Shown here: positions 35,211 through 43,950 of the stretch, in pieces | Layout: each line of letters opens with the position of its first letter | Numbering within the stretch: position 1 is the stretch's first letter | DNA from: Janthinobacterium sp. UMAB-56 | GTDB taxonomy: Bacteria; Pseudomonadota; Gammaproteobacteria; Burkholderiales; Burkholderiaceae_D | Direction: 5' to 3' | DNA length: 64,000 bases | Assembly: GCF_900095265.1 (NCBI RefSeq) | Contig: NZ_LT607662.1 | Coordinates: forward strand, 123,998-187,997 | The notes under the pieces: generated by a model | What the model saw: the letters and a program-made list of their open reading frames with translations, nothing else | What the model was told of the DNA's origin: nothing | Database searches by the model: none | Position numbers and translations under genes: made by a program

Positions 35211-35603
35211 TCACGGGTGGGCCGTGATGCTGATCTGCCAGTTTCGGCTTTTGCGCGGGGTTGGCCACCCGCGCCGTCCGCGTAGCGCAAGTCGACCTGC
35301 TGGCCGTCGCTGTGGCCGCCTCGCCGCCATTGTTGCGGATATGCACGCGGTAAGTGTCGTCCCGGGCCGTGCGGCTGACGCGCTGTTCGGCCACTCTTCC
35401 AGCTGCGTCACTTCGAAGTCCCCGGCGGGCTGGACGGTGGTGCTGGTATCCGCTGCCGCGGCCAGCATGACTTTCGGCGCGGGCGGTTGCGTGGGATCGT
35501 TCGGGCCGCCGCAGGTGCACAGGCCCAGCGTCAGGCCCGTGGCCAGCGCGGCGGACTGTGCGCACAGCAGCAGCGCCAGCAGTGCCTGTTTGATAAATCG
35601 CAT
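35211..35603 (-). pseudogene. Exported small protein gene broken by frameshifts
   Basis: The start is good: GGGGGAAA before ATG 35603, then a signal peptide (MRFIKQALLALLLCAQSAAL) and a coherent stretch to DFEVTQLEE. After that the same frame turns into arginine-rich nonsense. Protein-like sequence continues in a second frame (AEQRVSRTARDDTYRVHIRNN) and then a third (SDGQQVDLRYADG). The original frame may resume for the last residues (NWQISITAHP). Single-base losses near 35398, 35305 and further on would explain this. It may be true decay or sequencing error. Family not recognised. Confidence 0.6.
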
Positions 35604-35711
35604 GATCGTTTCCCCCGTGACTGGCGCCAAGCGTGCCCGGGAAAGAGGTCGAGCAGGAAGCGTTCCTGAGTAAAAAATCCTTATAAAACATGCGCTTGAC
35701 TGGAGAGGGGG

Positions 35712-35745
35712 GGTGCCGGCGTCAAATCTGCCGACACTGACCCTG
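35712..35745. repeat. Imperfect palindrome, possible extragenic repeat
   Basis: GTGCCGGC and GCCGACAC form an 8-bp stem with one mismatch around GTCAAATCT, flanked by GGG and CCC runs. It lies in the 265-base gap between the broken gene and the next ORF. The CGGCAGATTTGACGCCGG core is recalled as a recurrent motif in related genomes, unverified. Confidence 0.4.
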
Positions 35746-35868
35746 ATAGCTGAACGTTGTCAGCGCTGTCCTACCCATCTTGTCGAAAGCGTCTGATTGT
35801 GTGCCTTGCGGAAACACGCGATGATCGTGTCCATGCTGTAACACCTAACCAATCCGACGGAGTATGCG

Positions 35869-36093
35869 ATGCACAAGCCAGACCAGTCCCACCACGTGAA
35901 CAAGCCGTTCCTGCTGATCTGCCTGTTCACCTGCGCTACCCTGGCGGCGTCGCTGATGACTACGGGCGATGCGCAGACGAACGATGGCGCGCCAGCCGCC
36001 GTGGCGAGTGATGCTGGCCACGGCGCCTTGCCTGTCTGCCGTAGCGATGCCCTCAAGCTGTCGGCACACTGCCAGCCTGGGCGCCAGGCTTGA
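35869..36093 (+). CDS. Hypothetical protein, 74 residues, signal-like N-terminus
   Basis: ATG 35869 has GGAG about 8 bases upstream. The 74-residue product begins with a polar, His-rich start, has one hydrophobic helix (about 13-30, FLLICLFTCATLAASL), then an exported-looking Ala/Asp/Gly tail with two cysteines (LPVCRSDALKLSAHC). It could be a small periplasmic or membrane-anchored protein. No family recognised. Confidence 0.45.
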   Translation: MHKPDQSHHVNKPFLLICLFTCATLAASLMTTGDAQTNDGAPAAVASDAGHGALPVCRSDALKLSAHCQPGRQA

Positions 36094-36397
36094 CCTGAGC
36101 GGCCCCTTGTAGCCGTTGCTGCAACAAGGCCAGCACGGCTGCTTCTGCCATCCAGTTACGACTCCAGCACGGCCGGGCGCACATAACACTTGCGGCAGAT
36201 CGTCGGCGTCTTGCCGAGTCTTTTTTGCCACCGACCCGATCGCCTGTGCGATGTTCTTCTTGGCTTGCATATCGGAATCGACCTGTTTCGCAGTAGCGGA
36301 ACTTGCCGGGCGTGCCCAGGCGGGCGATGCCGTACTGGTGGTCGCGCGTGTAGCGCAGGCCGGCGGCGCGGGGCGTGGTGGTGGCAGATATGTCCAT
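36053..36397 (-). pseudogene. Topoisomerase IB remnant (internally deleted, frameshifted)
   Basis: Pieces of a bacterial type IB topoisomerase are visible in three minus-strand frames. The N-terminal part reads AAGLRYTRDHQYGI onward from about 36361. A middle part reads QAKKNIAQAIGSVAKK. The diagnostic C-terminal KTPTICRKCYVRPAVLES is in another frame, ending at a TAA at 36156. A last piece reads AEAAVLALLQQRL. Losing one A from the six-A run near 36225 would restore VAKRLGKTPTICRKCY. Roughly 250 central residues, including most of the catalytic domain, are missing, so the gene is dead. The CRKCYxxPAV motif is the main reason for the call. Confidence 0.65.
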
Positions 36398-36489
36398 GAC
36401 GATAGCTTACCTTGCATGCCGCGCGCCCGGTGCGCCGTTATGCTAAGGTGCGCCTTCGTAACGCCGTGCGCGGCAGACAGGAGCAGCAG

Positions 36490-36873
36490 ATGTTTGGCAG
36501 AAAAAAGAATCTGGAAGAAGACCACGCCGCCCAGGCCGACAAACAGTATGAAAAGAAATATACGGAAGACAGTTTCTGGGACAAGGTCGTCAAGTTCGCC
36601 AGGACGGCGGGGCGCGAAGTCATCGAAAAAGCCCTGTGGCTGTATTACGCGGCCCAGCAGCCGAATACCCCGCTGTGGGCCAAGACGGCGATTTATGGCG
36701 CGCTCGGCTATTTCATTTCGCCCATCGATGCAATTCCCGACATCACGCCCGTGATCGGCTATGCGGATGACCTGGCCGTGCTGGCGGCCGCCGTCGCCAC
36801 GGTCGCCACCTACATCACGGCCGAGGTCAAGGAACGCGCGGCCGACAAGCTGCGCGGCTGGTTCGGCGCCTAG
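36490..36873 (+). CDS. YkvA family (DUF1232) protein
   Basis: A 127-residue protein with the DUF1232 core AIYGALGYFISPIDAIPDITPVIGYADDL (about 74-102), followed by a helix rich in Ala and Val (LAVLAAAVATVATYI). The family is membrane-associated and of unknown function. The ATG at 36490 has GGAG upstream; a longer frame lacks one. Its stop shares the CTAG palindrome (36870-36873) with the stop of the convergent serine hydrolase gene. Confidence 0.88.
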   Translation: MFGRKKNLEEDHAAQADKQYEKKYTEDSFWDKVVKFARTAGREVIEKALWLYYAAQQPNTPLWAKTAIYGALGYFISPIDAIPDITPVIGYADDLAVLAAAVATVATYITAEVKERAADKLRGWFGA

Positions 36874-38060
36874 CCTTTCTGTGCCGCCGGCGCGCCGCTG
36901 CCACCATGGGCCAGCAGGCGCAGCACGACTTCTTTCTGGAATGAACGAAACTCCTTGTCCGCGCTGACGTTGGCGAAGGCCAGCACGGCCGTCCTGCTGG
37001 CCCGGTCGACGCAGACGACGGACGCGGCGCCCGGGTCGCCGCCGCTGTGCGTGGCCAGCGTCTTGCCATCGACATCGCGCAGCAGCCATACCAGGGCTTG
37101 CTGCACGGACGAGTCAGCGGGCACGACGGGGGCCGCTTGCGGGGCAAAAAACAATTGCAAGGTGGCATCTTGCAGGTAGCGGTGGCCATCGACCCGGCCG
37201 CCATTGCTGTAGATGGCCAGGAAACGGGCAAAGTCGTGCGCCGAACTGCGCAGCAGGCCGGCCGGCCAGTCAGGATAGCCGACGGGCGGCAGCACTTGCA
37301 GGCCCGGTTCCTTGTGCGCATACGGCTGGGCGATGACGGCGCGCCGTGGCAGGCCGGCCAGCTTCCACGCCGTGCTGTCCATGCCCAGCGGCTCGAACAG
37401 GTGCTCTTGCGTATACGCATCGAGGCCATCGGGGTTCAAACGGCCCACCAGATAGCCAAGCAGGGCGATGCCGACATTGCTGTAGCGCCATTGTGTGCCT
37501 GGCCGGGTCGCAAACGATGCCTCCGCGTCGTACCAGGCGCCGCCGCGCGACAGATAGCCCTTGAGGAAGTCGCGCAGGGGCAGGCGCGGGTCGCCCTGCA
37601 CGGCAAACGCCGGCGTCTTGTCGTACACGGCGTCGGAAATGCCCGAGGTGTGGCTGAGCAAATGGCGAAAGGTGATCGGCACGTCGGGAAACTTCGGGTG
37701 CATGAGCGGGAAGTCCAGATAGGCCGCCACCTTGTCGTCGAGCTGGAAGGCCCCCTGTTCCAGCAGCATCATGACGGCCGTGGCCGTGACGAGCTTGCTG
37801 ACGGAGGCGACATGGAACACCGTGTTGGCATCGGCCTTCTTGCCGGCCTGGATATCTGCCCAGCCATAGCCGCGCGCGAAGATAGTTTGCTCGCCGCGTA
37901 CCACGGCCACGCTCATGCCCGGCGTTTCCGTGCGGGCAAGGCCATCGTGCATGAAGCCGTCAAATTGCGTTTCCCACGCCAGCCTGGCCGGATCGGCGGC
38001 GCAGCCCGTTTGCAGCAGGGCCAGTGAGACGCCCAGTCCCAGCACGCTTCTTCGTTTCAT
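36870..38060 (-). CDS. Serine hydrolase, beta-lactamase class C-like lipoprotein
   Basis: A 396-residue exported enzyme. The N-terminus MKRRSVLGLGVSLALLQTGC is a lipoprotein signal with a lipobox cysteine at about residue 20. The SxxK motif is SVSK in FHVASVSKLVTA, the Tyr motif is YSN in WRYSNVGIALLGYL, and the third motif is HSGG in THSGGDPGA rather than KTG. This pattern fits esterases and D-alanyl-D-alanine peptidases of the class C fold as well as true beta-lactamases. Substrate unknown. Convergent with YkvA and upstream of a candidate operator. Confidence 0.9.
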   Translation of the reverse strand: MKRRSVLGLGVSLALLQTGCAADPARLAWETQFDGFMHDGLARTETPGMSVAVVRGEQTIFARGYGWADIQAGKKADANTVFHVASVSKLVTATAVMMLLEQGAFQLDDKVAAYLDFPLMHPKFPDVPITFRHLLSHTSGISDAVYDKTPAFAVQGDPRLPLRDFLKGYLSRGGAWYDAEASFATRPGTQWRYSNVGIALLGYLVGRLNPDGLDAYTQEHLFEPLGMDSTAWKLAGLPRRAVIAQPYAHKEPGLQVLPPVGYPDWPAGLLRSSAHDFARFLAIYSNGGRVDGHRYLQDATLQLFFAPQAAPVVPADSSVQQALVWLLRDVDGKTLATHSGGDPGAASVVCVDRASRTAVLAFANVSADKEFRSFQKEVVLRLLAHGGSGAPAAQKG

Positions 38061-38130
38061 TGATACTCTCTTTAGCCATTTTTAATTATCTTAACAATAT
38101 TTCAGCCCGCCATAGGGGCAATTGACGAAA

Positions 38131-38148
38131 CATTGCTGTATAGCAATG
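38131..38148. promoter_or_regulatory. Inverted repeat upstream of serine hydrolase gene
   Basis: CATTGCT-GTAT-AGCAATG is a perfect 7-bp dyad, 71 bases before the hydrolase ATG and 35 bases after the antiporter stop. The core ATTGCT-GTAT-AGCAAT closely matches the dyad upstream of the LacI-type gene at 52188-52203. A weak terminator of the antiporter gene is the alternative. Confidence 0.5.
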
Positions 38149-38182
38149 ACAAAGGGGACTGAGCAGCGCTTATTTGCACCAG

Positions 38183-39478
38183 TTATTTGCGCCAGTAACG
38201 TTCCAGCAGGGGCTTGACCGTCAGGCCGTGTGCGACGATGGACAGGATGACGACCACCAGAGTGATGTCGGTCAGTTCGCGCGCCAGGCCGCTTGGCAGA
38301 CCATGCGCGATGGCATAGCTGAGGTAGTACAGCGAACCGATGCCGCGCACGCCGAACCAGGCGGCCAGTCCCCGCAGGCGCACGCTGGTGCCCGACGCCA
38401 GCAAGCCGAGCATGACGCTGACCGGGCGCGCCACCAGCAGCAGGAACAGCGCCATGCTCCACGCTTGCCAGCTCCAGGCGGCGGCCGTGACGGCGCCGCC
38501 CAGCAACAGTACCAGGGTCAGTTCGGACAGGCGTTCCAGGTGTTCCTTGAAGACGAGGGATTCGCCGCTGACGGTCAGCGGCACTTCGCTGTCGTGCGGC
38601 TTGGCGGCGGACAGGGCATGGGCTTCCTCGGCCTGCAGCAAGCCTTGCCGGTCTTTCGGCGCGTCGGCCAGCCGCAGTTCCGTCTGGCGCAGGGCCACGC
38701 CGGCGAAGAACACGGCCAAAAAGCCCCACGCGTGCAGCCAGCTGGCCACGCCATACACGAGGGCGATCAAGCCCAGGGCTGCCAGGTCGTCCAGCATGGC
38801 GTGTTTCGGCGCTTTGGCACGCACTTGCCAACCCAGCCAGGCCAGCAGTGCGCCGCCGGCAACGCCAAGGGCGATGGCCGCACCGCTGGCCCAGAATAGA
38901 TCGCGCCACAGCCAGGTGGCGCCATGCGGCCCCAGCGCGTGCAAGCCAAGCAAGCCCAGGCCGAGCATGACGAAAGGAAAGCCGCTGCCATCGTTCATGC
39001 CCGCCTCGCTGGTCAGCATAAAGCGCAATTGCTCGCTGTCGCCCGCATGACGCAACTGCACGTCGGTGGCCAGTACGGGGTCGGTGGGCGCGAGGATGGC
39101 GCCGAGCAGCACGCCCGCGCCCAAGGGCAGGCCCAGCACGAAACAGGCGAACACGGCCACCAGGGCCACGGAGATGGCCATCGACAGCCACGCCAGGCGC
39201 AGCGAGGGCAGCCAGCGTGCCAGGCTGAAGGGCACGGGCATCTTCACGCCGGCGGAAAACAGGGAGATGAGGACGGCGATTTCCGTCAAGGTTTCCAGCA
39301 GGGGGGCCTGGCGCACCAGGTTGAACGAGAACAGGCCGAGAAACATCGGGCCCAGCAGCAATCCCACGCCCAGGTAAGCCATGGCCGAGGTCAAGGGCAG
39401 GCGCGTGATGCTGGCTGCACCCAGGCCGCGCGCCAGCATCAGGCAGCCGATCAGGATGAACCAGGCGGTGGTGCTCAT
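38183..39478 (-). CDS. CPA1-type cation:proton antiporter
   Basis: A 431-residue membrane protein with 12 or so TM helices and the Na+/H+ exchanger domain. The transport motif is seen as LGAILAPTDPVLATDVQ, and SEAGMNDGSGFPFVMLGL carries the conserved acidic residue. It exchanges Na+ or K+ for protons across the inner membrane. The start at 39478 has GGAAAC upstream and begins with a TM helix; open sequence beyond it lies inside the channel gene. The channel gene stop is 51 bases upstream; the two may be one transcript. Confidence 0.92.
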   Translation of the reverse strand: MSTTAWFILIGCLMLARGLGAASITRLPLTSAMAYLGVGLLLGPMFLGLFSFNLVRQAPLLETLTEIAVLISLFSAGVKMPVPFSLARWLPSLRLAWLSMAISVALVAVFACFVLGLPLGAGVLLGAILAPTDPVLATDVQLRHAGDSEQLRFMLTSEAGMNDGSGFPFVMLGLGLLGLHALGPHGATWLWRDLFWASGAAIALGVAGGALLAWLGWQVRAKAPKHAMLDDLAALGLIALVYGVASWLHAWGFLAVFFAGVALRQTELRLADAPKDRQGLLQAEEAHALSAAKPHDSEVPLTVSGESLVFKEHLERLSELTLVLLLGGAVTAAAWSWQAWSMALFLLLVARPVSVMLGLLASGTSVRLRGLAAWFGVRGIGSLYYLSYAIAHGLPSGLARELTDITLVVVILSIVAHGLTVKPLLERYWRK

Positions 39479-39528
39479 GTTTCCATTGTAGCGGCGCACG
39501 GGCCAGGGCAGCGCGCCGCAGGGTTTTG

Positions 39529-40656
39529 TTAAGCCTGGTCCTGCGCCTTGTGCAGCGACAGCGTATCGTTCTGCGCCTGCATGGCATGCACTTCGATCGG
39601 GTCTTGCGTGGCGCGCAAGCGGGGCAAGCAGTGCGGGTAATGGGTCGTGATGAAGGCCAGCATCTCCTCGCGCACGAGGCAGCGCAGCTCGAAGGCCATG
39701 CCCGAATCCTGCGCACTGATGAGGAAACGCACGCGCACGGCCCGCTCGTTCGAATCCGTCGCCTGCACCGTGCAGACCCGGCCGTCCCATTGCGGGGCGG
39801 ACTCGCAGATGCGCGTCAGTTCGGCGCGCAGCGGTTCGAGCGGGATGCTGAAATCGAGCCACAGGAATACCGTGCCCAGCAGGGTGGATGAACTGTGCGT
39901 CCAGTTCTCGAACGGATTTTCGATGAACCACTGCAGCGGCACGATCAAGCGGCGCTCGTCCCACACGCGCACGACCACATACGTGCCCTTGATTTCCTCG
40001 ACCTTGCCCCATTCGCCATTGACGATCAGCACGTCGTCGATGCGGATGGGTTGAGAAAACGCAATCTGCAAGCCGGCAATGAAATTGCCGAGCACGGGAC
40101 GGGCGGCGATACCGGCCACCAGGCCCGCCACGCCGGCCGAGGCCAGCAGGCTGGCGCCGATCTGCCGCGCTCCGGGCAGGGTCAGCAGTGCGAAGGCCAG
40201 GCCCAGGATGACCACGATGGCGTGCGCGCTGCGCGTGAGCACGCGCGCTTGCGTGATCAGCCGGCGCGCGCGCAGGTTGTCGGCCACGTCGACCGGGTTG
40301 ATTTCGGAAATCGTGATGGAGAGCGTTTTGATGCATTGCATGGCCAGCCAGGTCAACGCAACGATCAGCATGACGCTGGCCAGGTGCGACATGCCAACGA
40401 GGCCAGGCGTGTCGTCGGGCGCGCCGGCCAGCACCATGCGCAGGCCGAAGACGATCACGCACAGTTGGCTGGCGCGGAAGGCCACGCGCGTGACATTGGT
40501 GGTAAACGGGCGTCCATTGGCCAGTCTTTTCAGCAAGCCGATACCGGCCCTGTGCACGCCGATGGCGACCACGGTGACAATCAGGGCGGAAACGAGCACG
40601 GTCAGCGCCGAGCGCAGCGGGCCTCCCATCAGCGAGTGGAACGTGCTGAGATCCAT
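39529..40656 (-). CDS. Mechanosensitive ion channel (MscS family)
   Basis: About 375 residues. Four TM helices precede the MscS pore and beta domain: LLASAGVAGLVAGIAARPVLGNFIAGLQIAFSQPIRIDD is the pore helix region and the start of the upper beta fold, then VNGEWGKVEEI and RLIVPLQWFIENPFENWT. It should relieve turgor on osmotic downshock. ATG 40656 (MDLSTFHSL) has AAGGAG upstream, so it is preferred to an ATG 11 codons earlier. With the antiporter and the trehalose genes it forms an osmotic and ionic stress neighbourhood. Confidence 0.93.
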   Translation of the reverse strand: MDLSTFHSLMGGPLRSALTVLVSALIVTVVAIGVHRAGIGLLKRLANGRPFTTNVTRVAFRASQLCVIVFGLRMVLAGAPDDTPGLVGMSHLASVMLIVALTWLAMQCIKTLSITISEINPVDVADNLRARRLITQARVLTRSAHAIVVILGLAFALLTLPGARQIGASLLASAGVAGLVAGIAARPVLGNFIAGLQIAFSQPIRIDDVLIVNGEWGKVEEIKGTYVVVRVWDERRLIVPLQWFIENPFENWTHSSSTLLGTVFLWLDFSIPLEPLRAELTRICESAPQWDGRVCTVQATDSNERAVRVRFLISAQDSGMAFELRCLVREEMLAFITTHYPHCLPRLRATQDPIEVHAMQAQNDTLSLHKAQDQA

Positions 40657-40894
40657 AGGCGAAAACTCCTTTTTTTTAGTGAAATGCATGCTGGAAGCTG
40701 CTATTTTAAAGGTAGATGACGTCGCGCGGCCGTGCGTTGCCGAACGGACAAGGCTTGCAGCAAGGTCGATACTGGCTAGGATTGCTGCGATGCATCAAGC
40801 GGCGTTAATATTTCAGCATGGAAAGCAATCGAGCGTCGCCATATTGGAAACATGGTCATACTTGCCATGTTTTTCGTTTTTGCAAAGGAAACTG

Positions 40895-43183
40895 ATGATA
40901 GTACGATCACTACGAATGTCCTTGCGCTTCATCCTGCCACTGGCCCTGGTGCTGGGATTGTTTGCTTATATTGTTGTACCCCTGCTCGATAATGTGACCT
41001 TGCGCTGGTATGTGCGTGACCTCGACAGCCGGGCTGAGTTGCTTGCTGGAACCCTTCGACCTTCGCTGGCCGAATACCTGCCCGAAAAAGATGCGGCCCG
41101 CATCGGCGAACTGTTCCAGGGCGCCACGCGCGATGAAAGACTGATTGCGCTGGGCTTTTGCGATAATGCGGGGCAGTTGCTGTACAAGACGTCCGAGTAT
41201 CCCGCCTCGATCGGTTGCTGGAGTACCCCCACCAGCGGCGGGCTGTACAAGTCTCTGGCCCAATTGCCGCAAGGACGCGTGCATATCAGCGAAACGGCCG
41301 TGATGCACGATGCGGCCCAGCTGGGGCGCCTGGTGCTGGTGCAGGACATGAGTTTTGTCGAGCGCCGCAATGCCGATACCAAGTATTTCATCTTTGCCTT
41401 CCTGGCTATCCTGGCCGTCCTGATTTCCCTGATGACTGTATTCGTCGCTCATTTGAGCTGGCGCGGCTGGCTGGTCGCCGTGAAGGAAATATTGCGCGGA
41501 GAATTGTTGCCCCGCACTGCGCTGGGTGCGCAGGCCGCCGATGCGCCCGTGGCCGCGCCCGCGCCGCCGCCGGAAATGCAGCCGCTGATCGGCGACTTGC
41601 GCGAATTGCTGCAGGAATATCATCTGGAACGCCAGGGTGACAGTGGCTGGACCTCGGAGTGGACGCCGGAAAAACTACGCGGCTTGCTCGAGGCGGACCT
41701 GGCCGGTGACCAGGTGCTGGTGGTATCGAACCGCGAACCGTATATCCACACCAACACGGAGGCGGGCATTACCGTGCAGCGCCCGGCCAGCGGCCTGGTG
41801 ACGGCCGTGGAAGCGGTGATGCGCGCCTGTTCCGGCACGTGGATCGCGCACGGCGCCGGTTCCGCCGACCGCGAGACGGTCGATAAGCTCGACCACGTGG
41901 CCGTGCCGCCCGACAACCCCAGCTATACCTTGCGCCGCGTGTGGCTGACGGAAGAGGAAGAGCAGGGCTATTATTATGGTTTTTCCAATGAAGGCATGTG
42001 GCCGTTGTGCCATATCGCTCACGTGCGCCCCGTGTTCCGCTCGTCGGACTGGGATCAGTATGTGAAGGTCAACCGCCGCTTCGCCGATGCAGTGATCGCC
42101 GAGGCGAAGACGGACAACCCTGTCGTGCTGGTGCAGGATTACCATTTTGCCTTGCTGCCGCGCATGGTGCGCGAAGCCTTGCCGAAGGCGACCATTATCA
42201 CGTTCTGGCATATCCCCTGGCCGAACTCGGAATCGTTCGGCATTTGCCCGTGGCGCGAAGAAATCCTCGATGGCTTGCTGGGTAGCACGATTCTGGGCTT
42301 CCACACGCCGTTCCACCGCAAGAATTTCCTCGAAACGGTGGACCGCTACCTGGAAACGCGCATCGAGCCGGAGGCATCGACGATTTCCTATGGCGGCGAA
42401 ATGACGCAGGTGGAGGATTACCCGATTTCCATCGCCTGGCCCGAGGAGAAACCTGACCAGCCCGACGTGGCGACCTGCCGCGCGCAAATCCGTGCCGAAC
42501 TGGGCATGGCGCCCGACCACTTGCTGGGCATCGGCGTCGACCGCCTCGATTACACGAAAGGCATCGTCGAGCGCTTCCAGGCCGTCGAGCGCATGCTGGA
42601 GCAGCAGCCTGGCATGGTAGGTCACTTTACCTTCTTGCAAATTGCCGCCCCCAGCCGCGCTTCGCTCGATGAGTATCAAAGTTTCGATGCGCGCGTGCGC
42701 AAGATGGTCGAGCGCATCAACCTGCGCTTCGGCAACGGAACTTACGTGCCCATCCTGCTGAAAGCGGAACACCATGGCCAGGACGATCTGCAGCGCTATT
42801 TCCGCGCTTCCGAAGTGTGCATGGTGACGAGCTTGCATGATGGCATGAACCTGGTTGCCAAGGAATTCATCGCCTCGCGCGATGACGAGATGGGCGTGCT
42901 GGTGCTGTCGCAATTCACGGGTGCGGCGCGTGAGCTGCATGAAGCGCTGATCATCAATCCCTACCACATCGAGCAGGGCGCCGATGCCCTCTACCGTGGC
43001 CTGGTGATGCCGCCCGTGGAGCAGCGCGAGCGCATGAAGAGCATGCGGGCGCGCGTGAAACATTTCAATGTCTATCGCTGGGCCGGGCGCATGCTGCTGG
43101 ACGCGGCGCGCTTGCGCCAGCGCGACAAGGTCATGACCAAGATCGACGCCCACAGCCGCATCAAGCGGCGCAAGGGGATCTGA
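40895..43183 (+). CDS. otsA: Trehalose-6-phosphate synthase fused to an N-terminal membrane sensor-like module
   Basis: A 762-residue protein. Residues about 285-740 are a full GT20 domain that makes trehalose-6-phosphate from UDP-glucose and glucose-6-phosphate ([46 protein letters not shown]). The first 200 residues are extra: TM1 (about 10-28), about 140 residues likely outside the membrane, and TM2 (about 170-193), then a HAMP-like stretch and an Ala/Pro linker. Ordinary OtsA has about 470 residues and no TM. ATG 40895 has AAAGGAA upstream. The stop overlaps the otsB start by one base. Confidence 0.9.
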   Translation: MIVRSLRMSLRFILPLALVLGLFAYIVVPLLDNVTLRWYVRDLDSRAELLAGTLRPSLAEYLPEKDAARIGELFQGATRDERLIALGFCDNAGQLLYKTSEYPASIGCWSTPTSGGLYKSLAQLPQGRVHISETAVMHDAAQLGRLVLVQDMSFVERRNADTKYFIFAFLAILAVLISLMTVFVAHLSWRGWLVAVKEILRGELLPRTALGAQAADAPVAAPAPPPEMQPLIGDLRELLQEYHLERQGDSGWTSEWTPEKLRGLLEADLAGDQVLVVSNREPYIHTNTEAGITVQRPASGLVTAVEAVMRACSGTWIAHGAGSADRETVDKLDHVAVPPDNPSYTLRRVWLTEEEEQGYYYGFSNEGMWPLCHIAHVRPVFRSSDWDQYVKVNRRFADAVIAEAKTDNPVVLVQDYHFALLPRMVREALPKATIITFWHIPWPNSESFGICPWREEILDGLLGSTILGFHTPFHRKNFLETVDRYLETRIEPEASTISYGGEMTQVEDYPISIAWPEEKPDQPDVATCRAQIRAELGMAPDHLLGIGVDRLDYTKGIVERFQAVERMLEQQPGMVGHFTFLQIAAPSRASLDEYQSFDARVRKMVERINLRFGNGTYVPILLKAEHHGQDDLQRYFRASEVCMVTSLHDGMNLVAKEFIASRDDEMGVLVLSQFTGAARELHEALIINPYHIEQGADALYRGLVMPPVEQRERMKSMRARVKHFNVYRWAGRMLLDAARLRQRDKVMTKIDAHSRIKRRKGI

Positions 43184-43947
43184 TGACAGAGATCCCTGAC
43201 GATAGCGCAGTCTACACGCAGCTGCTGGGCACTCCCGGCAGCGCCGTCTTCCTCGACTTCGACGGCACCCTGGTCGACCTGGCGCCCACGCCCGACGGCG
43301 TGCGCCTGGAACCGGGCGTGGTGGAAGCGCTGGCGCTGCTGGCCGAGCGCCATGGCGGCGCGCTGGCCCTCATTTCCGGGCGTCCGGTGGCGCAGATCGA
43401 TGCCATGCTGGCGCCCCTGATCTTGCCGGTGGCGGGCGTGCATGGCGTGGAGCGGCGCGGCGCCGATGGCGCGCTGCATGTGGCGCCCACGCCCGACGTG
43501 TCGCCCGTGCTGGCGCGCGCCGAGGCGCTCGCTGCGATCCACCCCGGTTTGCTGGTGGAACAGAAGCGCGGCGCCGTGGCCCTGCATTACCGCCTGGCGC
43601 CGGAATTGGAACAGCTTTGCGTGCAGGAAATGACGGCTGCCGTGCAAGCGTGCCACGGGGTGTTGCTATTGCATGGCAAGATGGTCCTGGAAGCCAAGCC
43701 GGCCGCCACCGACAAGGGCGGCGCCATCGCCGCCTTTATGGTGGAAGCGCCATTCGCCGGGCGCCGGCCCGTGTTCGCGGGCGACGACACCACAGACGAG
43801 GCCGGCTTTGCATTTGTACAATTAGTTGGCGGGCAGGGCGTGAAAGTGGGCAGCGGCCCCAGCGCCGCCACCCTGCGATTGGCCAGCCCGGGCGCCTTGC
43901 GCACGGCGCTGCTGGCCGCCTCCGTATCCCTGACATCGAAGGAGTAG
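43183..43947 (+). CDS. otsB: Trehalose-6-phosphate phosphatase
   Basis: A 254-residue HAD-family enzyme that removes the phosphate from trehalose-6-phosphate. The nucleophile motif is FLDFDGTLVDLAPTP, with ALISGRP after it. KMVLEAKP and AGDDTTDEAGF hold the remaining HAD catalytic residues. The ATG overlaps the otsA stop by one base, so the two are coupled and act in sequence. Length is normal. Confidence 0.95.
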   Translation: MTEIPDDSAVYTQLLGTPGSAVFLDFDGTLVDLAPTPDGVRLEPGVVEALALLAERHGGALALISGRPVAQIDAMLAPLILPVAGVHGVERRGADGALHVAPTPDVSPVLARAEALAAIHPGLLVEQKRGAVALHYRLAPELEQLCVQEMTAAVQACHGVLLLHGKMVLEAKPAATDKGGAIAAFMVEAPFAGRRPVFAGDDTTDEAGFAFVQLVGGQGVKVGSGPSAATLRLASPGALRTALLAASVSLTSKE

Positions 43948-43950
43948 CCC

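Noticed and set aside
37601..38060. Calling the serine hydrolase an AmpC beta-lactamase
   Set aside because: It has SxxK and YSN but HSGG instead of KTG, and a lipoprotein signal; an esterase or peptidase is as likely, so no resistance role is claimed.
40079..40894. N-terminal extension of otsA to 40079
   Set aside because: The frame is open there but runs antisense through the MscS gene, is not protein-like and has no start signal; ATG 40895 has a good ribosome site.
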